From Azospirillum ramasamyi (GTDB lineage Bacteria; Pseudomonadota; Alphaproteobacteria; Azospirillales; Azospirillaceae), in the NCBI RefSeq assembly GCF_003233655.1, contig NZ_CP029830.1, forward strand, positions 337,001 to 401,000: DNA of 64,000 bases, written 5' to 3'. The position numbers and the translations under genes are program-made. Below the pieces are notes generated by a model. That model was not told where the DNA came from. It ran no database searches and worked only from the letters and a program-made list of their open reading frames with translations. This document shows, in pieces, positions 9,371 through 18,428 of this stretch. Numbering within the stretch: the stretch's first letter is position 1; each line of letters begins with the position of its first letter.

Positions 9371-10519
9371 ATGCTGCTGGTAGCCAAGCCCATCCTGGGC
9401 GAGGAGGAGAAGGCTGCGCTCGCCGCCGTCATTGAGGACGGCTGGATCACCATGGGCGAGCGCGTGCGTGCTTTCGAACGGGCGTTCGCCGACATGCACG
9501 ACGCGCGGGATGCGGTGGCGGTGTCCTCCTGCACCGCCGGCCTGCATCTGGTGCTCGCCGCCCTGGGCCTCGGGCCGGGAGACGAGGTTCTGGTGCCGTC
9601 GATGACCTTCGTCGCGACCGCAGCCAGCGTCCTGCATGTCGGGGCGACCCCGGTCTTCGTGGACATTGAGCGGCTGGACCTGCCGCTGATGTCGCTGTCC
9701 GACGCCGCCGCAAAATGCACCGGGCGCACCCGCGCGGCGATCCTGGTGCATTACGCGGGATATCTTCCAGACCGCGAGCGCTGGCGCGCCTTCGCCCAGG
9801 CGCGCGGCGTGACGCTGATCGAGGACGCCGCGCACGCCGCCGGGCTGCCAGGGGTCGGCACCATCGGCGACGCCGCCGTCTTCAGCTTCTACGGCAACAA
9901 GAACATGACGACCGCCGAGGGCGGCATGATCGTCGCCCGCGATGATGCGATGCGGGGCGATGCGATGCTGGAACGCGTCCGCATGCTGCGCGCTCATGGG
10001 ATGACCAGCGGCGCGCGGCAACGGCTGACGGGGCACGCCAGCGGCTACGACGTCACGATGCTGGGCTACAATTACCGGATGGACGAGTTCCGCGCCGCCA
10101 TCGGGCTGGTGCAGCTCGCCAGGCTGCCGGAATGGAACGCCCGGCGGCAGGCGCTGACGGAGCGCTATCGCCGGGTGCTGGAGTCGGACTGCCCCGACCT
10201 CGCCCTGCCCTTTCCGCAACCGCGCCCGTCGGCAAACCACATCCTGCCGGTTCTGCTGCCAGCGACGGTCGACCGGCAAGGCATCATGGACGACCTTCGC
10301 GCCGAGGGGATCCAGACCAGCGTCCATTACGCGCCGGTCCACCGGTTCACGTTCTACCGTCAGCGCTTCCCCGAGGTGACTCTGCCGCTGACCGAGGAGT
10401 TCGCACGGCGCGCGCTGAGCCTGCCGCTGCACCCGGACATGGACGATGACGACGTCGACAGGGTCGCGCGGGCGCTGGCCCGCGCGCTGGCCAAACAACG
10501 CGAGACGATGCCGCCATGA
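9371..10519 (+). CDS. DegT/DnrJ/EryC1/StrS-family sugar aminotransferase
   Basis: A 382-residue PLP enzyme. Family features are SSCTAGLHLVLAALGLGPGDEVLVPSMTF, where the C-T-A-x-L stretch binds PLP phosphate, IEDAAHAAG with the Asp contacting the PLP ring nitrogen, and FSFYGNKNMTTAEGG with the Schiff-base Lys in NKNMTTAEGG. It transfers an amino group, usually from glutamate, to a keto-sugar nucleotide. GGAGTGACGTC precedes the ATG. The stop overlaps the next start (ATGA). It is one of three members of the family in this locus; the substrate is not determined, though the mention of a keto-sugar is family knowledge rather than seen here. Confidence 0.88.
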   Translation: MLLVAKPILGEEEKAALAAVIEDGWITMGERVRAFERAFADMHDARDAVAVSSCTAGLHLVLAALGLGPGDEVLVPSMTFVATAASVLHVGATPVFVDIERLDLPLMSLSDAAAKCTGRTRAAILVHYAGYLPDRERWRAFAQARGVTLIEDAAHAAGLPGVGTIGDAAVFSFYGNKNMTTAEGGMIVARDDAMRGDAMLERVRMLRAHGMTSGARQRLTGHASGYDVTMLGYNYRMDEFRAAIGLVQLARLPEWNARRQALTERYRRVLESDCPDLALPFPQPRPSANHILPVLLPATVDRQGIMDDLRAEGIQTSVHYAPVHRFTFYRQRFPEVTLPLTEEFARRALSLPLHPDMDDDDVDRVARALARALAKQRETMPP

Positions 10520-11256
10520 TCAGCAATTTCCAAGCTGCGGCCAGAACGGCTGCCCTCGCCTCCCCCGCCCGGTCCACCCCCGCCACCACGATTCCGAGGA
10601 GAATCTTCGACATAGCGATGGCGCTGACCGGTTTTATTGTTTTCTTACCGATACTCATCCCGGTGGTGATCGCCATCCGCCTGGATTCGTCCGGCCCGAT
10701 CCTGTTTTCCCAGGACCGGCTGGGACAGAACGGACGCTTGTTCCGTCTGTACAAGTTCCGCAAATTCCGCCAGGGCTGCCACGGCCGGGCGGTGACGCTG
10801 AAGGGCGACGACCGCATGACGCGGGTCGGCCGTTTTCTGGAGCGCACCAAGATCGACGAGGTGCCGCAGCTCTGGAACGTACTGCGCGGCGACATGGCCG
10901 TGGTCGGGCCGCGCCCGGAAACGCTGGACTTCGCGGATTGCTTCGACGGTCCCTTCGCCGCCGTGCTGGACCATCGCCCCGGCATTTTCGGCCCCAACCA
11001 GGTCTATTTCCGCAACGAATGCCGGCTGTACCCGGAGAACGTCGACCCGCACGCCTTCTACCGCGCGGTTCTCTTCCCGGCGAAGGCCCGTGCCGATCTG
11101 GAGTATTTTCCGCACCGCCGCCTCGATCAGGACATCGTCTGGGTCGTGCGGGGCGTGCTGGCCGTGCTCGGCATCGGCCTGCCCGTCGAGCAGGCGCTGG
11201 ACCGGTTGAGAGCCCCGCAGGCCCGGCCGTCGGATCGGGAGCGGCGGCCGGAGTAG
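10516..11256 (+). CDS. Initiating sugar-1-phosphate transferase (bacterial sugar transferase family)
   Basis: A 246-residue polyisoprenyl-phosphate hexose/HexNAc-1-phosphate transferase (PF02397). One hydrophobic segment (FDIAMALTGFIVFLPILIPVVIAI, about 31-54) is followed by SGPILFSQDRLGQNG, LYKFRKFR, and the hallmark RTKIDEVPQLWNVLRGDMAVVGPRPE, split here by family motif K-x-D-E-x-P-Q-x-W-N. The DE pair and the PRPE motif are intact. It loads the first sugar on undecaprenyl phosphate to start each repeat unit. It is short and lacks the extra N-terminal membrane helices of WcaJ/WbaP, so it is of the monotopic PglC type. Its start overlaps the stop of the aminotransferase gene. Confidence 0.9.
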   Translation: MISNFQAAARTAALASPARSTPATTIPRRIFDIAMALTGFIVFLPILIPVVIAIRLDSSGPILFSQDRLGQNGRLFRLYKFRKFRQGCHGRAVTLKGDDRMTRVGRFLERTKIDEVPQLWNVLRGDMAVVGPRPETLDFADCFDGPFAAVLDHRPGIFGPNQVYFRNECRLYPENVDPHAFYRAVLFPAKARADLEYFPHRRLDQDIVWVVRGVLAVLGIGLPVEQALDRLRAPQARPSDRERRPE

Positions 11257-11276
11257 CCCGTCGCCGCGTTCATGTC

Positions 11277-11289
11277 TTTTGTTTTCTTT
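11277..11289. promoter_or_regulatory. T-rich motif before the 6-dehydrogenase gene
   Basis: TTTTGTTTTCTTT lies in the 105-base gap between the sugar transferase and dehydrogenase genes. It is nearly the same as the T-rich 13-mers before the genes at 2256 and 8039, but in the opposite orientation relative to its gene. Function unknown; a promoter-linked protein site or a bendable tract are both possible. Confidence 0.35.
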
Positions 11290-11361
11290 TTGAAATAATG
11301 CGCTTCGCCTTTCCTGGCCGAGAGCCTTCCTGACGGAGAAAAGGCACGCGCATCGACGGGG

Positions 11362-12792
11362 GTGATGATGTACCAGTTGGACAATCCAACGACCGACGCA
11401 CACGGCCGCCGTCAGCCCCAATTGCGGGTGTCCGGCCGGCGGGAGGCGACGCAAAGCCCCGACATCGACGGGCTGCTGCAGAAGTACCTGAACCGGACGG
11501 CCACGGTCGCGGTGGTGGGGCTCGGCTATGTCGGCCTGCCCCTGTCGCTCACCGCCTGCGAGGCCGGCTACCGCATCCTCGGTTACGACATCGACGCGGC
11601 CACGGTCGATCGCCTGAACGGCGGGCACAGCCCGTTGAACCACATCACCGACGCCCGCATCGGCCAGGCCATCGCTGACGGACGCTTCCTGGCGACCGTG
11701 GACGACGCAAGCTTCGCCGAGGCCGATGCCATTCTGATCTGCGTGCCGACCCCGCTCGGCCCCCACCACGAACCCGACCTGACCTTTGTCGAGGCGTCCG
11801 CGCGCAGCATCGCGCCGCATCTGCGCCCCGGCCATCTGGTCGTTCTGGAATCCACCACCTATCCCGGCACCACGCGCGACGTGGTGAAGCCGATCCTGGA
11901 GGCCGGCGGGCTCGTGGCCGACGTCGATTTCTTCCTGGCCTACTCGCCCGAGCGCGAGGATCCCGGCAACACCGATTTCGCGACGGCGCGGATCCCCAAG
12001 GTGGTGGCGGGTGACGGCGACGCGGCGCTGCGGCTGGCGGTGGCGCTCTACGACCAGTTCGTCGTCGGCACCGTGCCCGTCTCCTCGCTGGAGACGGCGG
12101 AGGCGGTGAAGCTGACCGAAAACATCTTCCGCGCGGTGAACATCGCGCTCGTGAACGAATTGAAGATCGTCTACGACCGGCTGGGCATCGACATCTGGGA
12201 GGTGATCGAGGCGGCGAAGACCAAGCCCTTCGGCTTCATGCCCTTCTATCCCGGTCCGGGGCTTGGCGGCCACTGCATCCCGATCGACCCCTTCTACCTG
12301 ACCTGGAAGGCGCGCGAGCTGGGCATCAGCACCCGCTTCATCGAGCTGGCGGGCGAGGTGAACGCCAACATGCCGGCCTATGTCGTCCATCGCCTGCGCG
12401 AGGAGCTGGACCGCCGCTTCCGCAAGGGCCTGTCGGGCGCCCGCATCCTGGTGGTCGGGCTGGCCTACAAGAAGAACGTGTCCGACCTGCGGGAAAGCCC
12501 GGCGCTGACGGTGATGGAGCTGCTGGATGCCGCCGGAGCCAAGGTCGACTATTACGACCCGTTCTTCCCGGTGATCCCGCCGACGCGCCAGCACGCCAAT
12601 CTCGCCGGCAAGGCCTCGGTGCCGTTCGAGGATTACACGCTGACCCGCTATGACGCGGCGATGATCGTCACCGATCATTCCGGCATCGATTATTCCAAGC
12701 TGCTGCGCCTGTCCAAGCTGGTGCTCGACACGCGCAACGCCGTGGGCGCGCTGGGGCTTGTCGATTTCCGCGACGTGATGGTCAAGGCATGA
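11362..12792 (+). CDS. Nucleotide-sugar 6-dehydrogenase, WbpA-like (UDP-GlcNAc 6-dehydrogenase)
   Basis: A 476-residue UDP-glucose/GDP-mannose dehydrogenase family protein with all three domains. VAVVGLGYVGLPLSL is the NAD-binding loop. CVPTPLGPHHEPDL and ESTTYPGTT are family motifs, KLTENIFRAVNIALVNELK carries the conserved substrate-site Lys-Asn region, and GPGLGGHCIPIDPFYL holds the catalytic Cys. Two NAD-dependent oxidations turn the C6 hydroxymethyl into a carboxylate. The H-C-I-P-I-D-P-F-Y version and the neighbours point to UDP-GlcNAc rather than UDP-glucose as substrate. Possible starts are GTG 11362 and ATG 11365 or 11368. Its stop overlaps the next start. Confidence 0.85.
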   Translation: MMMYQLDNPTTDAHGRRQPQLRVSGRREATQSPDIDGLLQKYLNRTATVAVVGLGYVGLPLSLTACEAGYRILGYDIDAATVDRLNGGHSPLNHITDARIGQAIADGRFLATVDDASFAEADAILICVPTPLGPHHEPDLTFVEASARSIAPHLRPGHLVVLESTTYPGTTRDVVKPILEAGGLVADVDFFLAYSPEREDPGNTDFATARIPKVVAGDGDAALRLAVALYDQFVVGTVPVSSLETAEAVKLTENIFRAVNIALVNELKIVYDRLGIDIWEVIEAAKTKPFGFMPFYPGPGLGGHCIPIDPFYLTWKARELGISTRFIELAGEVNANMPAYVVHRLREELDRRFRKGLSGARILVVGLAYKKNVSDLRESPALTVMELLDAAGAKVDYYDPFFPVIPPTRQHANLAGKASVPFEDYTLTRYDAAMIVTDHSGIDYSKLLRLSKLVLDTRNAVGALGLVDFRDVMVKA

Positions 12793-14393
12793 CGACGATG
12801 ATGGAAACATCCTCCCCGCGCGTCGCGGTGGTCGGCTGCGGCTATTGGGGCATCAACCTCGTCCGCAACTTCCACGCCATCGGCGTGCTCGCCGCGATCG
12901 GCGAGGCGGCCCCGGCCCGCGCGGCGGAGGTTTCCGGCCAGTTCGGCGTCCCCGCCCTGCCGATCGACGCGATCCTGGCCTCTCCCGATATCGACGCGGT
13001 GGTGCTGGCGACCCCGGCCGAGACCCACGCCGCCCTGGCATTGCGCGCCATCGACGCCGGCAAGCACGTCTTCGTGGAAAAGCCGCTGGCGCTGGCCGAG
13101 GAGGACGCCGACAAGGTGCGCCGGGCGGCCGAGGCGCGCGGCCGCGTCGTGATGGTCGGGCATCTGCTGCAATACCACCCGGCGTTCCTGCGGCTGAAGC
13201 AGCTGGTCGCAGACGGCCAGTTGGGGCGGCTGCGCCACATCTATTCGAACCGCCTGAACCTCGGCAAATTCCGCCGCAAGGAGGACGTGTTCTGGAGCTT
13301 CGCGCCCCATGACATCTCGATGATCCTGGCGCTTGCCGGCGACCGGCCGGACAGCGTCCAGGCCGTGGGGCACAGCTATCTCTACAACGGCATCGCCGAC
13401 GTCACCACCACGCACATGACGTTCGGCAACGGCATCAGCGCCCATGTCTTCGTGTCGTGGCTGCACCCCTACAAGGACCAGAAGCTCGTCGTCGTCGGCG
13501 ATTCGGGAATGGCGGTGTTCGACGATTCCCGGCCCTGGGCGGAAAAGCTGATCCACTACCCGCACAAGGTCGCCTGGCGCAACGGCATGCCGGAGCCGGC
13601 CAAGGCCGAAGCGAACCCCATCGAGATCCTCCCGGCCGAGCCGCTGCGCCTGGAATGCCTGCATTTTCTGGAATGCATCCTCGAGAACAAGCGCCCACGC
13701 ACCGACGTGGCCGAAGCGATCGGCGTGCTGAGCGTCCTCGACGCCGCGCGGCGGTCGATGATTTCCGGCATGCGGGCCATGCTGAAGGACGAAGCGGCGG
13801 CGCCGGAAGCGCCGGCCTATTTCGCCCATCCGACCGCCTGCATCGATGACGGGGCGGCGGTGGGCGCCGGGACGAAGATCTGGAACTTCAGCCACATCCT
13901 GAAGAACACGGCGATCGGGCGCGACTGCATCATCGGCCAGAACGTGATGATCGGCCCCGACGTGACGGTCGGCGACCGCTGCAAGATCCAGAACAACGTC
14001 AGCCTCTACACCGGCGTCATTCTGGAGGATGGCGTGTTCTGCGGCCCGTCCTGCGTCTTCACCAACGTGAACAACCCGCGCGCCGAGATCGAGCGCAAGA
14101 ATGAATTCCGCCCGACCCATGTCGGACGCGGCGCCACCATCGGCGCCAATGCCACCATCGTCTGCGGCCACAGCCTGGGCGCCTATTGCTTCGTCGCGGC
14201 GGGGGCCGTGGTGACCAGGGACGTGCCGCCGCACGCGCTGGTGGCCGGCAACCCAGCCCGTTGGATCGGCTGGGTCAGCCACGCCGGCGAACGGCTGGGC
14301 GACGACCTGGTCTGCCCGCGCACCGGCACCCGCTACCGTCTCGACGGCCAGGGCCAACTGGCCGAGATCGTCGAAACCAGCAGGATCGCCTGA
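12789..14393 (+). CDS. Fusion: Gfo/Idh/MocA dehydrogenase (WbpB-like) plus left-handed beta-helix N-acetyltransferase (WbpD-like)
   Basis: A 534-residue two-domain protein. Residues about 1-340 form a Gfo/Idh/MocA oxidoreductase with VAVVGCGYWGINLVRNF (NAD binding) and HVFVEKPLAL (the EKP motif). From about 345 on the protein is a left-handed beta-helix acyltransferase with hexapeptide repeats (GAAVGAGTKIWNFSHI, IGRDCIIGQNVMIGPDVTVG, GVFCGPSCVFTN, GRGATIGANATIVCG) ending in ALVAGNPARWIGWVS. In the Pseudomonas Wbp pathway these are separate: WbpB oxidises C3 of UDP-GlcNAcA and WbpD acetylates the 3-amino product. Fusion with the flanking 6-dehydrogenase and aminotransferase supports the same pathway. 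The start overlaps the preceding stop. Confidence 0.85.
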   Translation: MTTMMETSSPRVAVVGCGYWGINLVRNFHAIGVLAAIGEAAPARAAEVSGQFGVPALPIDAILASPDIDAVVLATPAETHAALALRAIDAGKHVFVEKPLALAEEDADKVRRAAEARGRVVMVGHLLQYHPAFLRLKQLVADGQLGRLRHIYSNRLNLGKFRRKEDVFWSFAPHDISMILALAGDRPDSVQAVGHSYLYNGIADVTTTHMTFGNGISAHVFVSWLHPYKDQKLVVVGDSGMAVFDDSRPWAEKLIHYPHKVAWRNGMPEPAKAEANPIEILPAEPLRLECLHFLECILENKRPRTDVAEAIGVLSVLDAARRSMISGMRAMLKDEAAAPEAPAYFAHPTACIDDGAAVGAGTKIWNFSHILKNTAIGRDCIIGQNVMIGPDVTVGDRCKIQNNVSLYTGVILEDGVFCGPSCVFTNVNNPRAEIERKNEFRPTHVGRGATIGANATIVCGHSLGAYCFVAAGAVVTRDVPPHALVAGNPARWIGWVSHAGERLGDDLVCPRTGTRYRLDGQGQLAEIVETSRIA

Positions 14394-14425
14394 ACGGCCG
14401 ATCACCGGAAAGGAGAGGACACGGC

Positions 14426-15604
14426 ATGACCGATTCCACAGCCATGCGCCGTCCCGTCACCTTCATCGACCTTGCCCGGCAGCAGCAGGGCATCCGCGCG
14501 ACGCTCGAATCCGCCATCGCCCGCGTCCTCGACCATGGCCATTACATCATGGGGCCCGAGGTCGCGGAGCTGGAAGGCCGGCTCTCCCTGTTCTGCGGGG
14601 CCCGTCACACAATCACCTGCGCCAACGGCACCGACGCGCTGCTGCTGGCCCTGATGGCCAAGGGCTTGAAGAGCGGCGAGGCGGTCGTCGTCCCCAGCTT
14701 CACCTTCTGCGCCACGGCGGAGGCGGTGTGCGCGCTGGGCGGCGTGCCGATCTTCGCCGACGTGACGGAGGACAGCTTCAACCTCGACCCCGGCAGCCTG
14801 AAGCGGGCGATCGCCACGGCGCGAGAGCAGGGATTGACGCTGGCCGGCGTCATCACGGTCGATCTGTTCGGCCGGCCCGCCGACTATGACGCCATCGAAC
14901 CCCTGGTGCGCGAGAACGGCCTGTGGCTGGTCTGCGACGCGGCGCAGGCGTTCGGCGCGGTGCATCGGGGCCGTCCCGTCGGCACCATCGGCGACATCAC
15001 CACCACCAGCTTCTTCCCGGCCAAGCCCCTGGGCTGCTACGGCGACGGCGGGGCGGTCTTCACCGACGACGACGAGACGAACGCGGTCCTGCGGTCGCTG
15101 CGCGTCCACGGCCAGGGCGCCGACAAATACGACAATGTCCGCATCGGCATGAACGGCCGGCTGGACACGATCCAGGCGGCAATCCTGCTGGAGAAGCTCG
15201 CCATCTTCCCGGCGGAGCTGGAAGCGCGCGCCCGGATCGCCGAGCGCTACGCCACGCTGCTGCCGGATGGATTGGAACGTCCGTCCCTGCCGCCCGGCAC
15301 GACCTCCGCCTGGGCGCAATACACGGTGCGGACGGCGTCGCGCGACGCGGCGATGGCGCGGATGAAGGAACAGGGGGTGCCGTCGGCTGTCTACTACGCC
15401 ACGCCGCTGCACCGCCAGACGGCGTACCGGCATTATCCCATGGCCGGCGGCGGCCTGCCGGCGACCGAACGGCTGTCCGCCACGGTGTTGAGCCTGCCCA
15501 TGCATCCGTATCTGACAGAAGACGATCTGCGGCACGTCGCCGCCAGCCTCGGCGCCGTTCCGGCGGCGGCTCGGACGGCTGCGGCCCGGGCAGCGGCCGA
15601 ATGA
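14426..15604 (+). CDS. DegT/DnrJ-family aminotransferase, WbpE-like
   Basis: A 392-residue PLP-dependent sugar aminotransferase. It shows CANGTDALLLALMAKG (PLP phosphate site), VPSFTFCATAEAV, VCDAAQAFGA with the PLP-contacting Asp, and TTSFFPAKPLGCYGDGGA with the Schiff-base Lys in PAKPLG. The start at 14426 is set by AGGAGAGG just upstream; the longer open frame runs antisense-like through the previous gene. By position after the dehydrogenase/acetyltransferase fusion it should convert a 3-keto UDP-GlcNAcA to the 3-amino sugar with glutamate, the WbpE step. That assignment rests on family knowledge and context; a second candidate aminotransferase at 22133 could share it. Confidence 0.87.
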   Translation: MTDSTAMRRPVTFIDLARQQQGIRATLESAIARVLDHGHYIMGPEVAELEGRLSLFCGARHTITCANGTDALLLALMAKGLKSGEAVVVPSFTFCATAEAVCALGGVPIFADVTEDSFNLDPGSLKRAIATAREQGLTLAGVITVDLFGRPADYDAIEPLVRENGLWLVCDAAQAFGAVHRGRPVGTIGDITTTSFFPAKPLGCYGDGGAVFTDDDETNAVLRSLRVHGQGADKYDNVRIGMNGRLDTIQAAILLEKLAIFPAELEARARIAERYATLLPDGLERPSLPPGTTSAWAQYTVRTASRDAAMARMKEQGVPSAVYYATPLHRQTAYRHYPMAGGGLPATERLSATVLSLPMHPYLTEDDLRHVAASLGAVPAAARTAAARAAAE

Positions 15605-15638
15605 CCGGCGATCCCGCCCCCGGAACTGGCTTATCGGC

Positions 15639-16874
15639 ATGAAGATCCTGCTCATCAACCATTATGCCGGTTCCGACCGCATGGGGATGGAGTACCGGCC
15701 CTTCTATCTCGCCCGCGAATGGGCGGCGGACGGCCATGCGGTGACGGTGCTCGGGGCGAGCTTCTCCCACCTGCGCCGGATTCAACCGGAGATCCGCGCC
15801 GACCATGAGGTGACGGTGGAGGACGGCGTGCGGTTCCGCTGGCTGCGCACCCGCCCCTATCAGGGCAACGGTTCCGGCCGGGTGGTCAACATGCTGACCT
15901 TCGTGGGAAAGCTGCTGACCGACGCCCGCCGCATCGCGCGGGAAGAGCGGCCGGACGTGGTCATCTGCTCCTCCACCTACCCGCTCGACATCTATCCCGG
16001 CGCGCGGATCGCGCGGGCGGCGCGGGCGCGGCTGGTGTTCGAGGTGCATGATCTGTGGCCGCTGACGCCGGTGTTGCTCGGCGGCTATTCACGGCGGCAC
16101 CCCTACATCATGATGCTTCAGGCGGCCGAGGATTTCGCCTGCCGCAACGCCGACCGGGTGGTGTCGATCCTGCCCGACGCCTGCGGCTACATGGTCGGGC
16201 GCGGGCTGGAGCCGGCGAAATTCGCGCATGTCCCGAACGGCATCCCGATCGCGGCGCTGCAAGCCGCCGTCCCGGACGACCTGCCCCCGGACATCGCCGC
16301 CCGGATCGCGGAGGAACGCGCAAAGGGCCGCTTCCTGGTCGGCTATGCCGGCGGCATCAACCCGTCGAACCCGGTCGAGGCGATCCTGGACGGCGCCGCA
16401 TTGCTGGCCGGAGAGCCGGTCTCGTTCATCCTGGTCGGCGACGGCTCGTCCGCGCCGGAACTTCGCGCCAGGGTCGGTCAGCTGGGCCTGGACAATTTCC
16501 ATCTGGCCGGGCCGATCCCGAAATGGACCGTGCAGCGCTTCCTGACGGAGATGGACGCGCTCAGCATGCCGTGGCGGCGCAGCCCGCTGTATCGCTACGG
16601 CGTGTCGCCGAACAAGATGTTCGACTACATGCTGGCCGCGCGGCCCATCGTGCAGAGCTGCGACGCCAGCAACGACCTCGTGCGGGACGCGCAGTGCGGC
16701 ATCACGGTCCCGCCCGAGGATCCGGCCGCCTACGCCGACGCCATCCGCCAGCTCATCCAACTGCCCCAGGCCGAGCGCCTGCGGCTGGGAGAGAACGGGC
16801 GCCGTTTCGTCGAACAGCACCATGACTACCCGATCATCGCATCCCGGTTCATCGCCGCGCTGGGTCCGGCCTGA
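15639..16874 (+). CDS. Glycosyltransferase, GT4 family (GT-B fold)
   Basis: A 411-residue GT-B glycosyltransferase. The N-terminal half begins MKILLINHYAGSDRMGMEYRPFYLAREW, typical of the WbuB-type GT4 enzymes, and holds FEVHDLWPLTPVLLG. The C-terminal half has VPNGIPI, LVGYAGGINPSNPVEAIL and the nucleotide-diphosphate site region SPNKMFDYMLAARPIVQS, with the donor-binding acidic residues reduced to Asp in this version. It should add one sugar of the repeat unit from an NDP-sugar on the cytoplasmic side. The donor and acceptor are unknown. Confidence 0.85.
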   Translation: MKILLINHYAGSDRMGMEYRPFYLAREWAADGHAVTVLGASFSHLRRIQPEIRADHEVTVEDGVRFRWLRTRPYQGNGSGRVVNMLTFVGKLLTDARRIAREERPDVVICSSTYPLDIYPGARIARAARARLVFEVHDLWPLTPVLLGGYSRRHPYIMMLQAAEDFACRNADRVVSILPDACGYMVGRGLEPAKFAHVPNGIPIAALQAAVPDDLPPDIAARIAEERAKGRFLVGYAGGINPSNPVEAILDGAALLAGEPVSFILVGDGSSAPELRARVGQLGLDNFHLAGPIPKWTVQRFLTEMDALSMPWRRSPLYRYGVSPNKMFDYMLAARPIVQSCDASNDLVRDAQCGITVPPEDPAAYADAIRQLIQLPQAERLRLGENGRRFVEQHHDYPIIASRFIAALGPA

Positions 16875-16979
16875 CCGGCGGGCCTGATTGGCGGTCGTCC
16901 CACCCGGGAAAAAGGCGTCGGCGCTCATCGACAGGAAGACGGATCCGGGAAACGAGGGGACAAGCGAGGAACCAAACCG

Positions 16980-18428
16980 ATGGATGATCACGTCATTTCC
17001 GCCGAAACGGGCGCCACGGCCTTGGACCTCGGCACGGACACGCGCCGCCCGGTGGTCTGCGTGCAGGGGCTGGGTTTCGTCGGCTCCGCCATGTCCGTCG
17101 CCATCGCCAACGCGCGAGAATGCCGGGCCGGCGGCGGGCCGCTCTATTCCGTGATCGGCGTCGATCTGCCGACCGAGGCCGGACGCCAGCGCACGGCCGC
17201 CATCAACCGCGGGGAGATGCCTTTTCCCGGCGGCGATCCGCAACTGGACGCGGCCCTGGCCCGCGCGCATGAGGCGGGAAACCTGAGCGCCACCGACGAT
17301 CCCGAGGTGTTCCGCCTGGCCGACATCGTGCTGGTGGACATCAACCTGGACATCGACTGGGCGGCGCCGTTGCCGGAGGTCCGTTTCGGTCCCCTGCTGC
17401 GCGCGATGGACGATCTCGGCAGCCGCCTGCGCCCCGGCGCGCTGGTGATCGTCGAGACGACCGTTCCGCCCGGCACCTGCGAGCGGGTCATCGCCCCGCG
17501 CCTCGCCATGGCGCTGAAGGCGCGCGGCTTGCCGGAGGATGCCATCCTGCTGGCCCATTCCTACGAGCGGGTGATGCCGGGGGCGCAATACTACAACTCC
17601 ATCGTCAATTACTGGCGGGTCTACGCCGGAATGACGCCGGAGGCCGCCGACGCCTGCCAGCGCTTCCTCGGCACCGTCATCAACACCGATGCCTACCCGC
17701 TGACCCGGCTGGGATCGACCACCGCGTCGGAGACGGCGAAGGTGCTGGAGAACGCCTATCGGGCGACGACCATCGCCTTCATGGAGGAATGGGGCCGCTT
17801 CGCCGAGGCGGTGGGCATCGACCTGCACGAGATCGTCGGCGCCATTCGCAAGCGCCCTACCCACGCCAACATGCGTCAGCCCGGCTTCGGCGTCGGCGGC
17901 TATTGCCTGACCAAGGATCCGCTGTTCGGCGCGGTGGCGGCGCGCACCCTGTTCGACCGGCCCGATCTGGTCTTTCCCTTCTCGTCGGACGCCGTGCGCA
18001 TCAACAGCGCCATGCCGCTGGTGGCGCTGGGCAAGCTGCGCGAGCGGTTCGGCGGCGCGCTCGCGGGGCGGCGCATCCTGCTGCTGGGCATCAGCTACCG
18101 CGAGGATGTGGGAGACACCCGCCACGCGCCGTCCCAGACCTTCGTCGAGGCCGCCGAGCGGGAGGGCGCCGTGGTGACGGCGCATGATCCGCTCGTCACC
18201 CATTGGACCGAACTCGACCGGCCGGTGCCGGGGGATCTGCCGCAGGCCGCAAAATTCGACGCCGTCGTCTTCGCCCAACCGTCCGACACCTATCGCCGGC
18301 TCGACCTCGCCGCGTGGCTGGACGGAGCGGCGGTGGAGATCATCGACGCCAACAACGTTCTGACCGACGGGCAGCGCCGCCAACTGCGCGATTCGGGTCG
18401 CGGCTTCACCAGCATCGGACGGGGATGA
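16980..18428 (+). CDS. Second nucleotide-sugar dehydrogenase (UDP-glucose/GDP-mannose dehydrogenase family)
   Basis: A 482-residue protein of the same broad family as the gene at 11362 but clearly divergent. VVCVQGLGFVGSAMSVAIANA is the NAD-binding loop with an unusual Q. IVETTVPPGTCERVIAPRL, STTASETAKVLENAYRATTIAFMEEW and FGVGGYCLTKDPLFG follow; the last holds the putative catalytic Cys. LLGISYREDVGDTRHAPS starts the C-terminal domain. It should oxidise C6 of an NDP-sugar to a uronic acid. Two such dehydrogenases in one locus suggest two different uronic acids in the polymer. A GAGG element lies about ten bases before the ATG. Confidence 0.8.
   Translation: MDDHVISAETGATALDLGTDTRRPVVCVQGLGFVGSAMSVAIANARECRAGGGPLYSVIGVDLPTEAGRQRTAAINRGEMPFPGGDPQLDAALARAHEAGNLSATDDPEVFRLADIVLVDINLDIDWAAPLPEVRFGPLLRAMDDLGSRLRPGALVIVETTVPPGTCERVIAPRLAMALKARGLPEDAILLAHSYERVMPGAQYYNSIVNYWRVYAGMTPEAADACQRFLGTVINTDAYPLTRLGSTTASETAKVLENAYRATTIAFMEEWGRFAEAVGIDLHEIVGAIRKRPTHANMRQPGFGVGGYCLTKDPLFGAVAARTLFDRPDLVFPFSSDAVRINSAMPLVALGKLRERFGGALAGRRILLLGISYREDVGDTRHAPSQTFVEAAEREGAVVTAHDPLVTHWTELDRPVPGDLPQAAKFDAVVFAQPSDTYRRLDLAAWLDGAAVEIIDANNVLTDGQRRQLRDSGRGFTSIGRG

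Noticed and set aside
10631..10646. A further near copy of the T-rich motif (TATTGTTTTCTTA).
   Set aside because: It lies inside the membrane-helix coding part of the sugar transferase, where Phe/Val/Leu codons explain it.
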